NCBI RefSeq assembly: GCF_000325705.1 | Contig: NC_019904.1 | Coordinates: 1,124,001-1,188,000, forward strand | DNA length: 64,000 nt | Direction: 5' to 3' | Origin: Echinicola vietnamensis DSM 17526 | GTDB taxonomy: Bacteria; Bacteroidota; Bacteroidia; Cytophagales; Cyclobacteriaceae | Part shown: one piece after another, positions 1-8,562 of the stretch | Position numbering within the stretch: the stretch's first letter is position 1 | Layout of the letters: every line of letters starts with the position of its first letter | Program-made: the position numbers and the translations under genes | The notes under the pieces: generated by a model | Told to the model about the DNA's origin: nothing | The model's database searches: none | What the model saw: only the letters and a program-made list of their open reading frames with translations

Positions 1-191
1 GCCAAGGAATAGGCTCCATAAAATAAAACAAAAGGAACTTCACTTGAAAAGGCTGTGGAGAGCAGGCCGGATATGATTCCTACTACCATCATCACCAAGA
101 AGTTTACCAGGACAAACATCCAGTATTCCTTTCGCCGGGCACGGCCCGTAAAATCAGCATAATGATTCAGTACTTTTTTGTAGTATTCCAT
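1..191 (-). CDS. DUF805 family membrane protein, C-terminal part cut by window edge
   Basis: The minus strand is open from an ATG at 191 to the window start, giving about 63 residues that begin MEYYKKVLNHYADFTGRARR. An N-terminal 'Y..VL..Y.DF.GRARR.EYW' pattern followed by hydrophobic helices is typical of DUF805 inner-membrane proteins (YhaH type). A second hydrophobic stretch runs into the window edge. It is followed by a DUF4328 gene on the opposite side of a 25-bp gap reading the same way, so the two may be cotranscribed. Function is unknown. The rest of the gene lies outside the window. Confidence 0.8.
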   Translation of the reverse strand, partial: MEYYKKVLNHYADFTGRARRKEYWMFVLVNFLVMMVVGIISGLLSTAFSSEVPFVLFYGAYSL

Positions 192-216
192 GAGTTATAT
201 TTGTATTGATTAAAAT

Positions 217-921
217 TCAGTCTTCACGGGATATTATTTCTACGGCTGGAATGGACTCCGCACCATCTCCAGCAGCAACCTCCAGCACCTTTTCCAGTTG
301 ATTATAACGGTTAATGAGCTGAGCAGCCAAAATTCCACACAGCACCACAATGCCCGAAGTAGCCATGTCCGTAAGGGTCATGTTGATCAATTCATCAATG
401 GTTTCAGCATCTTCATAAACCCTCCAGGATATCCTATCAATTAGTCCTCCGAGGATCCATAATGTCCACCAACTGATCATAAGCCATTCATTGTCCTGAA
501 CATAAGTGGAGACTTGCTTCTTTTTCAGGAAAGCTGCTGCTTCCTCAAACAACTCTCGCATAATCCTCAAAGGCCGGTATAGATTGATAATTGGCACAAA
601 CCAAGCACCTACCGCCCAGCCTTCGTTGAAGTCCAACCGGTCTGGGAGCAAGGTATGTAAATTGTAATAGGCCCTTCTAAACCATTGCAGAAAAACGATG
701 GTTGATACGATGTAGGTCATGACAATTAAAATAGCAATCACCTGATGCCTCAAATCATTCACCTCTGCCTCCTGATCCGTAATACCAATGTCCCTGGCAC
801 GTAGCAGCAGGTCATACTGCATATAGCCCGAAACAATGCTTACGGCATGAAGAACTATTACCAAATAAATAAACATTCGAGCCAGTTTGGCCCTTTTTTG
901 ATTAGGTCGTATGGTTTCCAA
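217..921 (-). CDS. DUF4328 domain-containing membrane protein
   Basis: A 234-residue protein with about four hydrophobic segments: residues 16-36, 62-80, 148-162 and 190-205. The central pattern 'QWFRRAYYNLH......F.EGWAVGAWFVPIINLYRP..IMRELFEEA' is the hallmark of DUF4328, a family of bacterial integral membrane proteins without known function. It probably lies in the inner membrane. It lies 25 bp upstream of the DUF805 gene on the same strand, so a small two-gene unit is likely. The family call is firm and the role is unknown. Confidence 0.8.
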   Translation of the reverse strand: METIRPNQKRAKLARMFIYLVIVLHAVSIVSGYMQYDLLLRARDIGITDQEAEVNDLRHQVIAILIVMTYIVSTIVFLQWFRRAYYNLHTLLPDRLDFNEGWAVGAWFVPIINLYRPLRIMRELFEEAAAFLKKKQVSTYVQDNEWLMISWWTLWILGGLIDRISWRVYEDAETIDELINMTLTDMATSGIVVLCGILAAQLINRYNQLEKVLEVAAGDGAESIPAVEIISRED

Positions 922-1368
922 AAGAGTAGTAGTTTACTAAAACAATTCCCACAAATTTTTAATGACTTCCTTCCATCCACCCAAAAAATCAACTCTTTAA
1001 AAGCATTTGATTACTTACACCAAAAATAAACGGGAAAATAAATTTACAAATAATAATGGCAAATGTAAGCTTTCTGTACATGTAAAACACGATCGGTGGT
1101 CTCCTATCTACCTAAAACTCTTCCCGCTGAAAGACAAATCATCCATTGGCTACTTTTAAGCGGACCGATGTCAGTTGGGAAATGCTGCCCAAGAAGGGGC
1201 AAAACCCGTTGCCAGGTCATGGACATTTAAAGTCTCCCTTTATGATTAATTGGCACCAACTGTTGCTTTATTGGTGAAATAGTCAGAACTTAAAATCGCT
1301 GTTTAAAGGCTTTTGACTATTAAACCACTTGATGTTTTAGATTTTACTGCTGACTAGCTGATTTTACC
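922..1368. other. intergenic stretch without a recognised gene
   Basis: About 450 bp between a minus-strand gene and a plus-strand gene. It should hold the promoters of both. I see no clear TAnnTTTG box, hairpin or conserved reading frame. The short plus-strand frame that starts inside the DUF4328 gene and runs to 1029 has no family features. Confidence 0.4.
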
Positions 1369-1782
1369 ATGAATAAGTACGTTAAGATTGCTATTTTTTC
1401 CCTGCTGATCATCATGGCGGGATTTATCTACTGGAGATATTTCTTTGTTTTTGCTGAAGGTGTCAAAGGAGGAACGCTAAACTATTACGAGAGAAAGGGC
1501 TTTATCTTCAAGACATGGGAAGGACGCTTGGTACAGGAAGGCTTCCAAAGCCCTACTGCCGGAGCCCTGCAGAGCAATGAATTCCGCTTTAGTGGTGTCG
1601 ATGGAGATGTGTCCGAAAAGCTGGAAAGGGCCAGTGGCAAATTCGTGGAAGTACGCTACCGGGAATACCTGGGCAAGCTGCCTTGGCGCGGCGCCAGCAA
1701 ACATGTGGTCTATGAAGTCATCGAAGTCGGTACCGAGCACATAGGGAAAGGAAACCGTGAATTACCGGTAAACGGGGAATAA
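1369..1782 (+). CDS. conserved hypothetical membrane-anchored protein, 137 aa
   Basis: An ATG opens a 137-residue protein with one N-terminal hydrophobic helix (residues 6-28, ending FVFAEG). A soluble part rich in charged residues follows, containing 'GGTLNYYERKGFIFKTWEGRLVQ'. Similar small proteins are common in Bacteroidota and are sometimes mislabelled as 6-phosphogluconate dehydrogenase, but no dehydrogenase motif is present here. It is probably an inner-membrane protein with a periplasmic domain. It is a single gene followed by a terminator at 1910-1930. Function is unknown. Confidence 0.65.
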   Translation: MNKYVKIAIFSLLIIMAGFIYWRYFFVFAEGVKGGTLNYYERKGFIFKTWEGRLVQEGFQSPTAGALQSNEFRFSGVDGDVSEKLERASGKFVEVRYREYLGKLPWRGASKHVVYEVIEVGTEHIGKGNRELPVNGE

Positions 1783-1909
1783 AACCCCACGAAATTCCCA
1801 ATCTCCTGCTCAGGGGCTATTGCTTAAGCAGGAATAGCTGTGATAAATCATGTAAGCAAAGGTTTCCCATCTGCCAAACGATATGATGCCCTCTCCAAGG
1901 CAGTCCTCG

Positions 1910-1930
1910 AAGCATCCTCGGTGCTTTTTT
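1910..1930 (+). terminator. rho-independent terminator after the 137-aa gene
   Basis: The stem AAGCATC pairs with GGTGCTT (one G-T pair) around a 3-nt loop and is followed by a run of T. It lies 128 bp after the stop codon of the plus-strand gene. Confidence 0.6.
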
Positions 1931-1980
1931 ATTCTACATTTCCTTTCTAAAATGCTTCCTCGTACAGTTCAGGTTTATCC

Positions 1981-2586
1981 CTAATGCCCCGTCTTCACCC
2001 CCACGACCAACCCGGTGGACCAGTTCATTTTACATAAGGCCAAGTCCTCCCGAGATTCCAGCGTGGCAATAAGCTGCTTGACATTTTCCCCATGACCTTC
2101 CGGCCAATTGGGCTGTACATCCATGTCATCGATGACATAAAATCCACCCATCTTTAGTAACGAAAGTGTCTCTTCTAGCTCGCTGTACTTTCCAGGCCAG
2201 GCATCCGCAAAGATCAAATCAAAGGGTGCTCCAGAATAGCTTTTGATCCAGCTGCGGCCATCGTCACAAAGCACCCTCAGCCGTGCATCCTGTCCAAAAA
2301 ACTGCTCTGCGATGGCCGTCAGGGCCGGATCATTATCGATAGAGATCAATGATTCCTTTTCGCCCAATCCCTCCACCATCCAAGCCAGCGACAAGCCGAT
2401 TCCAGTCCCTATTTCCAGAAAATTACCGCCCGGTTTGGAAAGCATCAGGGTCTTCAGCAGGGATCCGATGTACAAATCCGAGGGCATGGTAAAACCAATT
2501 TCTTTCGACTTGGCTAAAATTTTGGGGTAGATCGCCGGAATATCCGACATGGGGGCAGCTTTCATGGGCAAATGCATCAACTTCAT
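1981..2586 (-). CDS. class I SAM-dependent methyltransferase (O-methyltransferase, MTF3-like)
   Basis: A 201-residue protein when read from the ATG at 2586 (start MKLMHLPMKAAPMSDIP). The frame is open 29 codons further up, but that extension is hydrophobic and unlike the family. The SAM-binding loop 'NFLEIGTGIGLSLAW' is near residue 55, the acidic 'SLISIDNDP' strand follows, and 'FDLIFADAWPGKYSELEETLSLLKMGGFYVIDDM' is characteristic of catechol-O-methyltransferase-like enzymes. Cytoplasmic, with unknown substrate. It is divergent from the MATE gene with 130 bp between the starts. Confidence 0.8.
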   Translation of the reverse strand: MKLMHLPMKAAPMSDIPAIYPKILAKSKEIGFTMPSDLYIGSLLKTLMLSKPGGNFLEIGTGIGLSLAWMVEGLGEKESLISIDNDPALTAIAEQFFGQDARLRVLCDDGRSWIKSYSGAPFDLIFADAWPGKYSELEETLSLLKMGGFYVIDDMDVQPNWPEGHGENVKQLIATLESREDLALCKMNWSTGLVVGVKTGH

Positions 2587-2695
2587 TTTATACCTAAAGT
2601 GGAAAGATAACAAATAAATCCTATCAAAAACGAAAAACACCCAAACCAGCCAGGACAAAACTGCTCTATCCAAGGACTATTTCTATATGATTAAT

Positions 2696-2703
2696 TATCT
2701 TTG
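2696..2703 (+). promoter_or_regulatory. Bacteroidota -7 promoter box (TATCTTTG) for the MATE gene
   Basis: TATCTTTG matches the Bacteroidota -7 consensus TAnnTTTG exactly and ends 13 bp before the MATE start codon. Transcription would begin only a few bases before the ATG. No convincing -33 TTTG was found. Confidence 0.5.
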
Positions 2704-2716
2704 ACCAACTGTTTTT

Positions 2717-4087
2717 ATGCAAGCACCGAAAGAGAAAAAATATACCGAAGGAAAGTTAATTTCTGCCCTTGTCAGCCTCGCCTTACCGATCATTTTGGCC
2801 AATGTTCTCCAAACTGCCTACCAGCTGATTGATACTTTTTGGCTGGGAAGATTGGGGGCCAATGCAGTGGCGGCAGTGAGTGTGAGCTTTCCCATTCTCT
2901 TTCTGATCTTGTCTTTAGGGGCTGGTCTGACCTTGGCAGGAACCGTCTTGGTCTCCCAGCACAAAGGAGCCAATAACCAAAAAATGGTTAATTCTGCATC
3001 TTCCCAAACGGTTTTTGTCGTGTTTTGCATCTCCGTTTTACTGGCTATTGTGGGCTATTTTGCCGCAGGGCCTTTGATGAAACTGATCGGAGCAGGGCCG
3101 GAGATCTACTCAGACTCGGTGGACTACTTCAAAGTGTCCTCACTAGGGTTTGTTTTCCTCTTCATGTTTTTTGTATTCCAATCCCTCATGCGCGGCATCG
3201 GCAATGTCATGCTGCCGGTGTATGTAGTGCTGGTGACAGTGTTGCTCAACTTGGTCCTCGACCCGCTTTTCATTTACGGCTTTGGGCCTGTCCCGGGATT
3301 TGGGGTCGCCGGTGCAGCCGTGGCCAGTGTCATCACACAAGGACTTTCAGCAATTGCTGGCATCTACGTGATGTGGAAGGGAAAACACGGCATCCAAATT
3401 CATTTCTCCGAGATGAAGTGGGACCTCCCTTGGGCAAAAAAGCTGTTTCAGCTCGGCCTACCTTCCAGCATGGAACAATCCGCAAGGGCCTTGGGCATGA
3501 CCATGATGGTGGTGTTGGTGACGAGCTTTGGAAGTGAAACGGTCGCGGCATATGGCGTGGGCGCCAGGATGCTGAGTTTTGTGATTGTACCGGCCTTGGG
3601 ACTGGCCATTGCCACGACGACCCTCGTGGGACAGAATGTGGGTGCCAGAAAGCTCAAAAGGGCCGAAAAAACCGGCTTCCTCAGCATAAAAGTAGCATTT
3701 ATTGGGCTGACGGCCATTGGCATCCTGCTGTTTGTTTTTGCAGAGGATTTGGTGCGCTTTTTCGTTCCCAATGAACCCAAAGTGATCGAAGATGGCGCCC
3801 TGTTTATCAAAATCATGGGGCCGAGCTTTGGCTTCCTCGGTGTACAGCAAGTGATCAATGGTACCTTTAATGGAGCCGGCTTTACCAAAGCCTCCATGTT
3901 TATTTCATTCCTAAACCTCTGGGTCATTCGATTTCCGGTAGGCTATTACCTGGCATACCATACGGACCTGGCCCATGTAGGCATCTACTGGGCATTCCCC
4001 ATTTCCAACTGGGTCTCGGCCATCGTAGCCTTCATCTATTTCAAGACAGGCTACTGGCGAAAGCGGATAGAGGTTGGAAAGGCTTAG
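2717..4087 (+). CDS. MATE family efflux transporter
   Basis: A 456-residue polytopic protein with about twelve hydrophobic segments, the usual length for a MATE exporter of the NorM/DinF type. It has the N-terminal 'ALPIILANVLQTAYQLIDTFWLG' pattern and a repeated half beginning near residue 240 ('LGLPSSMEQSARALGMTMM'). Family members expel cationic drugs or metabolites in exchange for Na+ or H+ across the inner membrane. The start follows a TATCTTTG promoter box closely. It converges with the phospholipase gene, sharing a hairpin at 4116-4164. The substrate cannot be read from sequence. Confidence 0.93.
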   Translation: MQAPKEKKYTEGKLISALVSLALPIILANVLQTAYQLIDTFWLGRLGANAVAAVSVSFPILFLILSLGAGLTLAGTVLVSQHKGANNQKMVNSASSQTVFVVFCISVLLAIVGYFAAGPLMKLIGAGPEIYSDSVDYFKVSSLGFVFLFMFFVFQSLMRGIGNVMLPVYVVLVTVLLNLVLDPLFIYGFGPVPGFGVAGAAVASVITQGLSAIAGIYVMWKGKHGIQIHFSEMKWDLPWAKKLFQLGLPSSMEQSARALGMTMMVVLVTSFGSETVAAYGVGARMLSFVIVPALGLAIATTTLVGQNVGARKLKRAEKTGFLSIKVAFIGLTAIGILLFVFAEDLVRFFVPNEPKVIEDGALFIKIMGPSFGFLGVQQVINGTFNGAGFTKASMFISFLNLWVIRFPVGYYLAYHTDLAHVGIYWAFPISNWVSAIVAFIYFKTGYWRKRIEVGKA

Positions 4088-4115
4088 GGTTGGAAGGTGT
4101 TATGGGATAAAATAA

Positions 4116-4164
4116 AACGTCCAACTGGCTCCTTCACCGGGATTTGGGAGGCCAATTGGACGTT
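4116..4164 (-). terminator. terminator hairpin between the MATE and phospholipase genes
   Basis: AACGTCCAACTGGC at 4116 pairs almost perfectly with GCCAATTGGACGTT at 4151-4164. Read on the minus strand the stem is followed by TTTATTTTATCC, so it fits a terminator for the phospholipase gene. It may also slow transcription from the MATE side. Confidence 0.65.
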
Positions 4165-4195
4165 GGTTTGGACAGGTTAAGCGAAGTAAATTTTG

Positions 4196-6721
4196 TTACA
4201 CTTCCCTGCCCATAAACGGATCTGAAATACTGTCTTTGCCCGTCTCCAGCCTGCCAGCGTACCGCACCTCGAAGCCGCTGATTCCTGGAGCTTGGAGTTT
4301 AAAATCATACCATCCTTTCGTGGAGGCAGTATCCAACGTAAAGCTTTCCTCATCCTCAGGATTTACCTTAAATTGCTTCTCCAACTTTTGGTAGGTTTCA
4401 TCTGCAAGCTTTAGACGGAGCGCTTGCAAGGCACTGCTGTTTTTTACGGTAATCTTCAGCTTTTCCGTGTAGTTTCTGCGTTTCTTGATGGGCTTGCAAG
4501 TCACCTCCACACGCGGTCCTTGGGCATCGCCCATAAATTCCCTGAAGTAGCCATTGGGGCCATAGACCCGGAGGTGATACTGGCCATTTTCAAAAGCCTC
4601 CAGCGGCCAGCTATATTCCACGGCATCACCCGCCTTTACCGCAAATGCCCAGGTTTTTACGGGCTCAAACGATTCGGAAGACGAGTTCCAATAATTACCG
4701 GGAGCGTACACGTTGAAGGGAGCTCCAAGGGCCTTTTCACCGAAAATATCATCAGCCGCTTCAAACCTGACCAAAAAGTGCTTTCCATCCCCACTGACCC
4801 GGCCATCCACATAAAGTTCGTATGGAAGGGCATTGGAGGGCTTGGTGCCCGGCTCTTGCTGGGGCAACACCTCATGTCCGGGATCTGCCGCCACCTGTTG
4901 GGCTTCCGCCTCGCTAAGAGCCTTGAAATTCTTGGGCAAGTCCTTAAACTTAGCATTGTAAATCTGCTGCACGTGCTTGTTGCGGTCCACCCATTCCGGC
5001 AAATCGATTTCTTCTCCTTTATACGGACGAAATGCAGAAGTGAGGTCACCGCTGACCGTACGTCTCCATTCACTGATATTGGTTTCCTTGATCGTTTTAC
5101 CCGTTTTCTTGGAAAGCCATTTTTCCACGAGCTGGATGGTAGAGGTGATGTCACAGACTTCTGAATTTACCCAGCCACCGCGTGTCCAGGGAGAGGCAAT
5201 CACCAAAGGTACACGATAGCCCAAACCTACCGGGCTGGTCCTGGCATCAGCATCCTTAAATCCTGCCTTGAGCTCTTCTTCTTTGGTCACAAACTCCCCT
5301 GTGGCATCCATTCCTTCCGAAACTTTACCGTTATCCGGATCATTTGGATTGGGAGCAACGAAAGGAGGTACGTGGTCAAAATATCCGTCGTTTTCATCAT
5401 AATTGAGGATAAAGATAGTCTTTTTCCATACCTCGGGATTTTGGGTCAAGATATCCAGGACTTCCGATACGTACCAAGCCCCATACCAAGGAGCGCTAGG
5501 GTGATCGGAGAATTTCTGGGGAGCTACCACCCAGGAAACCGCCGGCAACTTTCCTGCTTGGACATCCTTGCGGAATTGATGCAGAATATCTCCTTTGGGA
5601 ATTTTTGTTTCCCGCTGCTCACTTCCATCCGTATAAGCCATGCTTTCTACCTTATGGTAGTCCTTGTCGCCACTGTTCGTGGCAAAGGCCTTTGCATGCA
5701 GCGACTGCTCCCTCTGGGACAATTTGCTGAATTGCTCGGGATTCCATTTGGCCAGGTATTCCTCCAGCTCGGCCATTTCGGCTTTCTTTTCTGAAATCTT
5801 TGCCGCCAAGGCATCCTGATCGGCACCGGGCTTTTTAAGGTCTTGCTCTAGCGATTTCAGCTCCGAGGGAAGTGCTTGCTGCCTTTCCTTCAAATACTGA
5901 TAATGCCCCTTGCTAAACCGCACCCCAAACTGCTTGAACCACTCAAGGTTGTTATCGGTAAAATTGGCCAGTAAAGAACTGTCCTCCACTCCTGTGGGCA
6001 AGCTGATTTCATTTTGGTAAACCTTCCACGAGATCCCTTCATCCTCTAACCTGTCCGGAAAAGTCGCCCAATCCACTTCATGCTGGTAGTTCAGCTCTCC
6101 GTTACGAACCCGTGCTTTTTCCCCATTCCCATGGGTTTTACCCGCCCAAAAGTAATTTCGATTGGTCGTAGTCCCTGTCAGGGCAGCACAGAAATGCTGA
6201 TCACAAACGGTAAAGGCATCTGCAAAGGCGTAGTAAAAGGGAATATCCTCACGGCTGTAGTAGCCCATGGTCATCGGCACATCACGAAATTCGGCGCGGC
6301 CGGATCGCTTGGCCTCTATCCAGCCATTGTATTTGCCGTCGTTGCGAGCATCTACTTGATTTTCCCAGCTATGGGGAATATCACGCATCCAGGTGGCCTT
6401 GGTATCCTTGATGTCAAATCGAAAAGGGGCAAAGCGGTTTCCATTTTTATCCGGCTGCAACCAAACGGGGTTTTTATCCGGGAGGGTAATGGCTCGGGGA
6501 TCGTTAAAACCCCGAACACCCTTTAAGGTACCAAAGCAATGGTCAAATGAGCGGTTTTCCTGCATCAGCATGACGACATGCTCTGCATCATAAAAAGTGG
6601 TTCCTGGATCTGGCGTTATGGCCAGCGCCTTCTCTATGGATGTAGGCAATATGCTCCACATCCCTGCACTTCCAGAAAGCAACGCCGCTTTCTTTAAAAA
6701 ATCTCTTCTTGAATCTTTCAT
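4196..6721 (-). CDS. phosphocholine-specific phospholipase C (Tat-exported)
   Basis: An 841-residue protein from the ATG at 6721, chosen because it places the Tat motif SRRDFLKK at residues 4-11. A second ATG lies five codons upstream. The phosphoesterase domain carries 'MQENRSFDHCFGTLKGVRGF' near residues 50-70 and 'NYDENDGYFDHV' near 440, as in PlcH/PlcN enzymes that cut phosphatidylcholine or sphingomyelin to the diglyceride and phosphocholine. Two C-terminal DUF756-type domains follow (about residues 640-840). A charged, probably coiled helix (about residues 285-330) interrupts the catalytic domain. It is presumably periplasmic or secreted and may release choline phosphate as nutrient. 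Confidence 0.9.
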   Translation of the reverse strand: MKDSRRDFLKKAALLSGSAGMWSILPTSIEKALAITPDPGTTFYDAEHVVMLMQENRSFDHCFGTLKGVRGFNDPRAITLPDKNPVWLQPDKNGNRFAPFRFDIKDTKATWMRDIPHSWENQVDARNDGKYNGWIEAKRSGRAEFRDVPMTMGYYSREDIPFYYAFADAFTVCDQHFCAALTGTTTNRNYFWAGKTHGNGEKARVRNGELNYQHEVDWATFPDRLEDEGISWKVYQNEISLPTGVEDSSLLANFTDNNLEWFKQFGVRFSKGHYQYLKERQQALPSELKSLEQDLKKPGADQDALAAKISEKKAEMAELEEYLAKWNPEQFSKLSQREQSLHAKAFATNSGDKDYHKVESMAYTDGSEQRETKIPKGDILHQFRKDVQAGKLPAVSWVVAPQKFSDHPSAPWYGAWYVSEVLDILTQNPEVWKKTIFILNYDENDGYFDHVPPFVAPNPNDPDNGKVSEGMDATGEFVTKEEELKAGFKDADARTSPVGLGYRVPLVIASPWTRGGWVNSEVCDITSTIQLVEKWLSKKTGKTIKETNISEWRRTVSGDLTSAFRPYKGEEIDLPEWVDRNKHVQQIYNAKFKDLPKNFKALSEAEAQQVAADPGHEVLPQQEPGTKPSNALPYELYVDGRVSGDGKHFLVRFEAADDIFGEKALGAPFNVYAPGNYWNSSSESFEPVKTWAFAVKAGDAVEYSWPLEAFENGQYHLRVYGPNGYFREFMGDAQGPRVEVTCKPIKKRRNYTEKLKITVKNSSALQALRLKLADETYQKLEKQFKVNPEDEESFTLDTASTKGWYDFKLQAPGISGFEVRYAGRLETGKDSISDPFMGREV

Positions 6722-6833
6722 CTTTCTTATGCTCATCAGGTTTACATCCTAAAACTAATCATTTCAGGTAAATATAGGCTACAAAGGCTTGAAGGTACGA
6801 AGGATTTATGGTTGGTTCCGTCTCTCATAAAAA

Positions 6834-6919
6834 CGTCATTGCGAGGAGGTATGGCAAAGCAATTTCGGATCCCGAAACCGGGATGGCCTCACTTCGCTAT
6901 CGCTCCCTTCGCAATGACG
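6834..6919. repeat. REP-like palindromic repeat (CGTCATTGCG family)
   Basis: CGTCATTGCG at 6834-6843 pairs perfectly with CGCAATGACG at 6910-6919. The 66-bp interior also contains the palindrome-like GGATCCCGAAACCGGGAT. Related sequence occurs at 6983-7032 and at 23586-23682. It lies between the phospholipase and SusD genes. Confidence 0.7.
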
Positions 6920-6982
6920 ATAAATGTGTTGGATACCAATATTTACACTTGACTTAATGCACGTCTTCGTACCATGGTAATG

Positions 6983-7032
6983 CCGTCACTGCGAGGCTCA
7001 GAGCTGGGGTTGCAAAGCGCTCGCAATGACGG
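6983..7032. repeat. second, shorter REP-like repeat
   Basis: CCGTCACTGCGA at 6983-6994 and TCGCAATGACGG at 7021-7032 form an 11-of-12 inverted repeat around a 26-nt interior. It belongs to the same CGTCATTGCGAG family as the element at 6834. It ends 28 bp from the SusD stop codon and could act as that gene's 3' hairpin. Confidence 0.65.
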
Positions 7033-7059
7033 TATTTTTAAATAGAACTCAGGTTTATA

Positions 7060-8532
7060 TTATTCTAGCCACCAAGGCATTTGGTTGATTTGGTCATTTC
7101 CTTCGCCAAATTGACGGGTAATAGCCGCTGTCACATTGGTGGCATTATAGTTATATTCTGACTGTGGATAAATCCATCGATAAGGGATCGCCACACCTGC
7201 AGGTCTTCTCAATGATGGATAGCCTCCCACCCGGTGGTATTCATAAAAGGAAGTCCAGCCCAGCTGGAAAAATGACTGCAAGTACTTTTGCATGATGATC
7301 CGTTGGATTTGTTCCGCCTCGGAAGTGGCCATATCAAAGTCATTGATCGAGCGGGCCAAATAATCTTCAGCTGCCTCCTCTGTCACATAAGCAGCGTATT
7401 CCTCGGAATACAGCTCATAAAACTTAAAAGAAGCCTTCACTGCCGATTCATACAGTGCTCCAGCATCCGCAGAAATCCAGCCTCTTACGGCAGCTTCTGC
7501 CAATATCAACTGCTGCTCGGAATAGCCTAAGAGCATATAAGGTTCATTTACCGGGTCTTGGTGGTAGCGCTCATTTACCTTGGAAACATTTCCTTGGGTA
7601 GCTTTCTCATTTACTTCCCCATACGGGGCTGCTGGGTCACCACCTTCGTAGGCCGTAAAGTCATTAATGGCTTTCCCTGCCTCTTTGGCGGACTTGGTCT
7701 GCGTACAGTAAATAAACAACCTTGGATCTTCCCGCTCCTGTAAGCGCTGGATGAAAGTGGAATCCATGTACATCCCAGAGCTGAATCCACTGCTGTTAAA
7801 GTCTGGATAACGGTTGTTTTGCTGGTCCAAGAAGACCAATTGACCATTATCTTCCACATTTTCCATCAAGGGTTGATTTTGGAAAATCGTGGCAAACTCG
7901 CTGACATTTACAGTACCGGTTTTCTCAGAGAGGGTCAGCATCACCTTTAGCCTAAAGGCATTGATCAACTTCCTCCAGCTGGTAAGATCACCTCCATAGA
8001 TGATGTCTCCGGCAATGATATTGTTGGACTCTGCCAGAATATCATTGGCTTCCTTAAGTTCTGTAAGAATCCCTTCAAACACCGCCTCTTGGCTGTCATA
8101 CAGGGGCGCGTAGTTTTCTTCAGCCTCTCCTTTCAACGCAGCCGAATAGGGCACATCGCCGAAGGTCAAGGTAAGGTTATAGAAGTGATAGGCCCGGAAG
8201 AACTTGCCCAGGGCCACGTAGGTCATATCACCGATACGCTCACCTTCCTCGATCATTTTGGTCACATCACGCAAATCGCTGTAAGCGCCATAACTTCCCC
8301 TGGCCCACTTATAGTATTGGTTGGTGTTTTCGCCATCCGTTTGGACGAGCATTTTGAGCGCGTAAAGCGGGGAAGTACCACGATAAGATCTAAACGCTTC
8401 CCATTCGATATTGGTCAGCAAAAGCTGAGGGTGCGTCTCTGTTGGCAGGTTGGGATTGACATTCATCTCCTCGAGATTATCGCAAGAGGCAAGGCCTATC
8501 AAAACCGCTAAAAGGATAACTATATTTTTCAT
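7060..8532 (-). CDS. SusD/RagB family nutrient-binding outer-membrane lipoprotein
   Basis: A 490-residue protein from the ATG at 8532. That start gives the leader MKNIVILLAVLIGLASC with a clear lipobox (GLAS-C); the frame continues eight codons upstream but without a leader. The body 'TSPLYALKMLVQTDGENTNQYYKWARGSY' and the helical TPR-like 'YVALGKFFRAYHFYNLTLTFGDVPY' segment fit SusD-like proteins of the SusD_2 subgroup. SusD proteins form the lid on the paired SusC barrel. It starts 30 bp after the SusC stop codon, so the two form an operon. No glycoside hydrolase or peptidase lies next to it, so the substrate is unknown. Confidence 0.92.
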   Translation of the reverse strand: MKNIVILLAVLIGLASCDNLEEMNVNPNLPTETHPQLLLTNIEWEAFRSYRGTSPLYALKMLVQTDGENTNQYYKWARGSYGAYSDLRDVTKMIEEGERIGDMTYVALGKFFRAYHFYNLTLTFGDVPYSAALKGEAEENYAPLYDSQEAVFEGILTELKEANDILAESNNIIAGDIIYGGDLTSWRKLINAFRLKVMLTLSEKTGTVNVSEFATIFQNQPLMENVEDNGQLVFLDQQNNRYPDFNSSGFSSGMYMDSTFIQRLQEREDPRLFIYCTQTKSAKEAGKAINDFTAYEGGDPAAPYGEVNEKATQGNVSKVNERYHQDPVNEPYMLLGYSEQQLILAEAAVRGWISADAGALYESAVKASFKFYELYSEEYAAYVTEEAAEDYLARSINDFDMATSEAEQIQRIIMQKYLQSFFQLGWTSFYEYHRVGGYPSLRRPAGVAIPYRWIYPQSEYNYNATNVTAAITRQFGEGNDQINQMPWWLE

Positions 8533-8562
8533 TGTCTTATAATTTCTTAAATGCAAAATCCG

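Noticed and set aside
847..1029. A 60-codon plus-strand frame overlapping the start of the DUF4328 gene
   Set aside because: It lies partly antisense to a real gene, has no family features and no promoter or conserved sequence.
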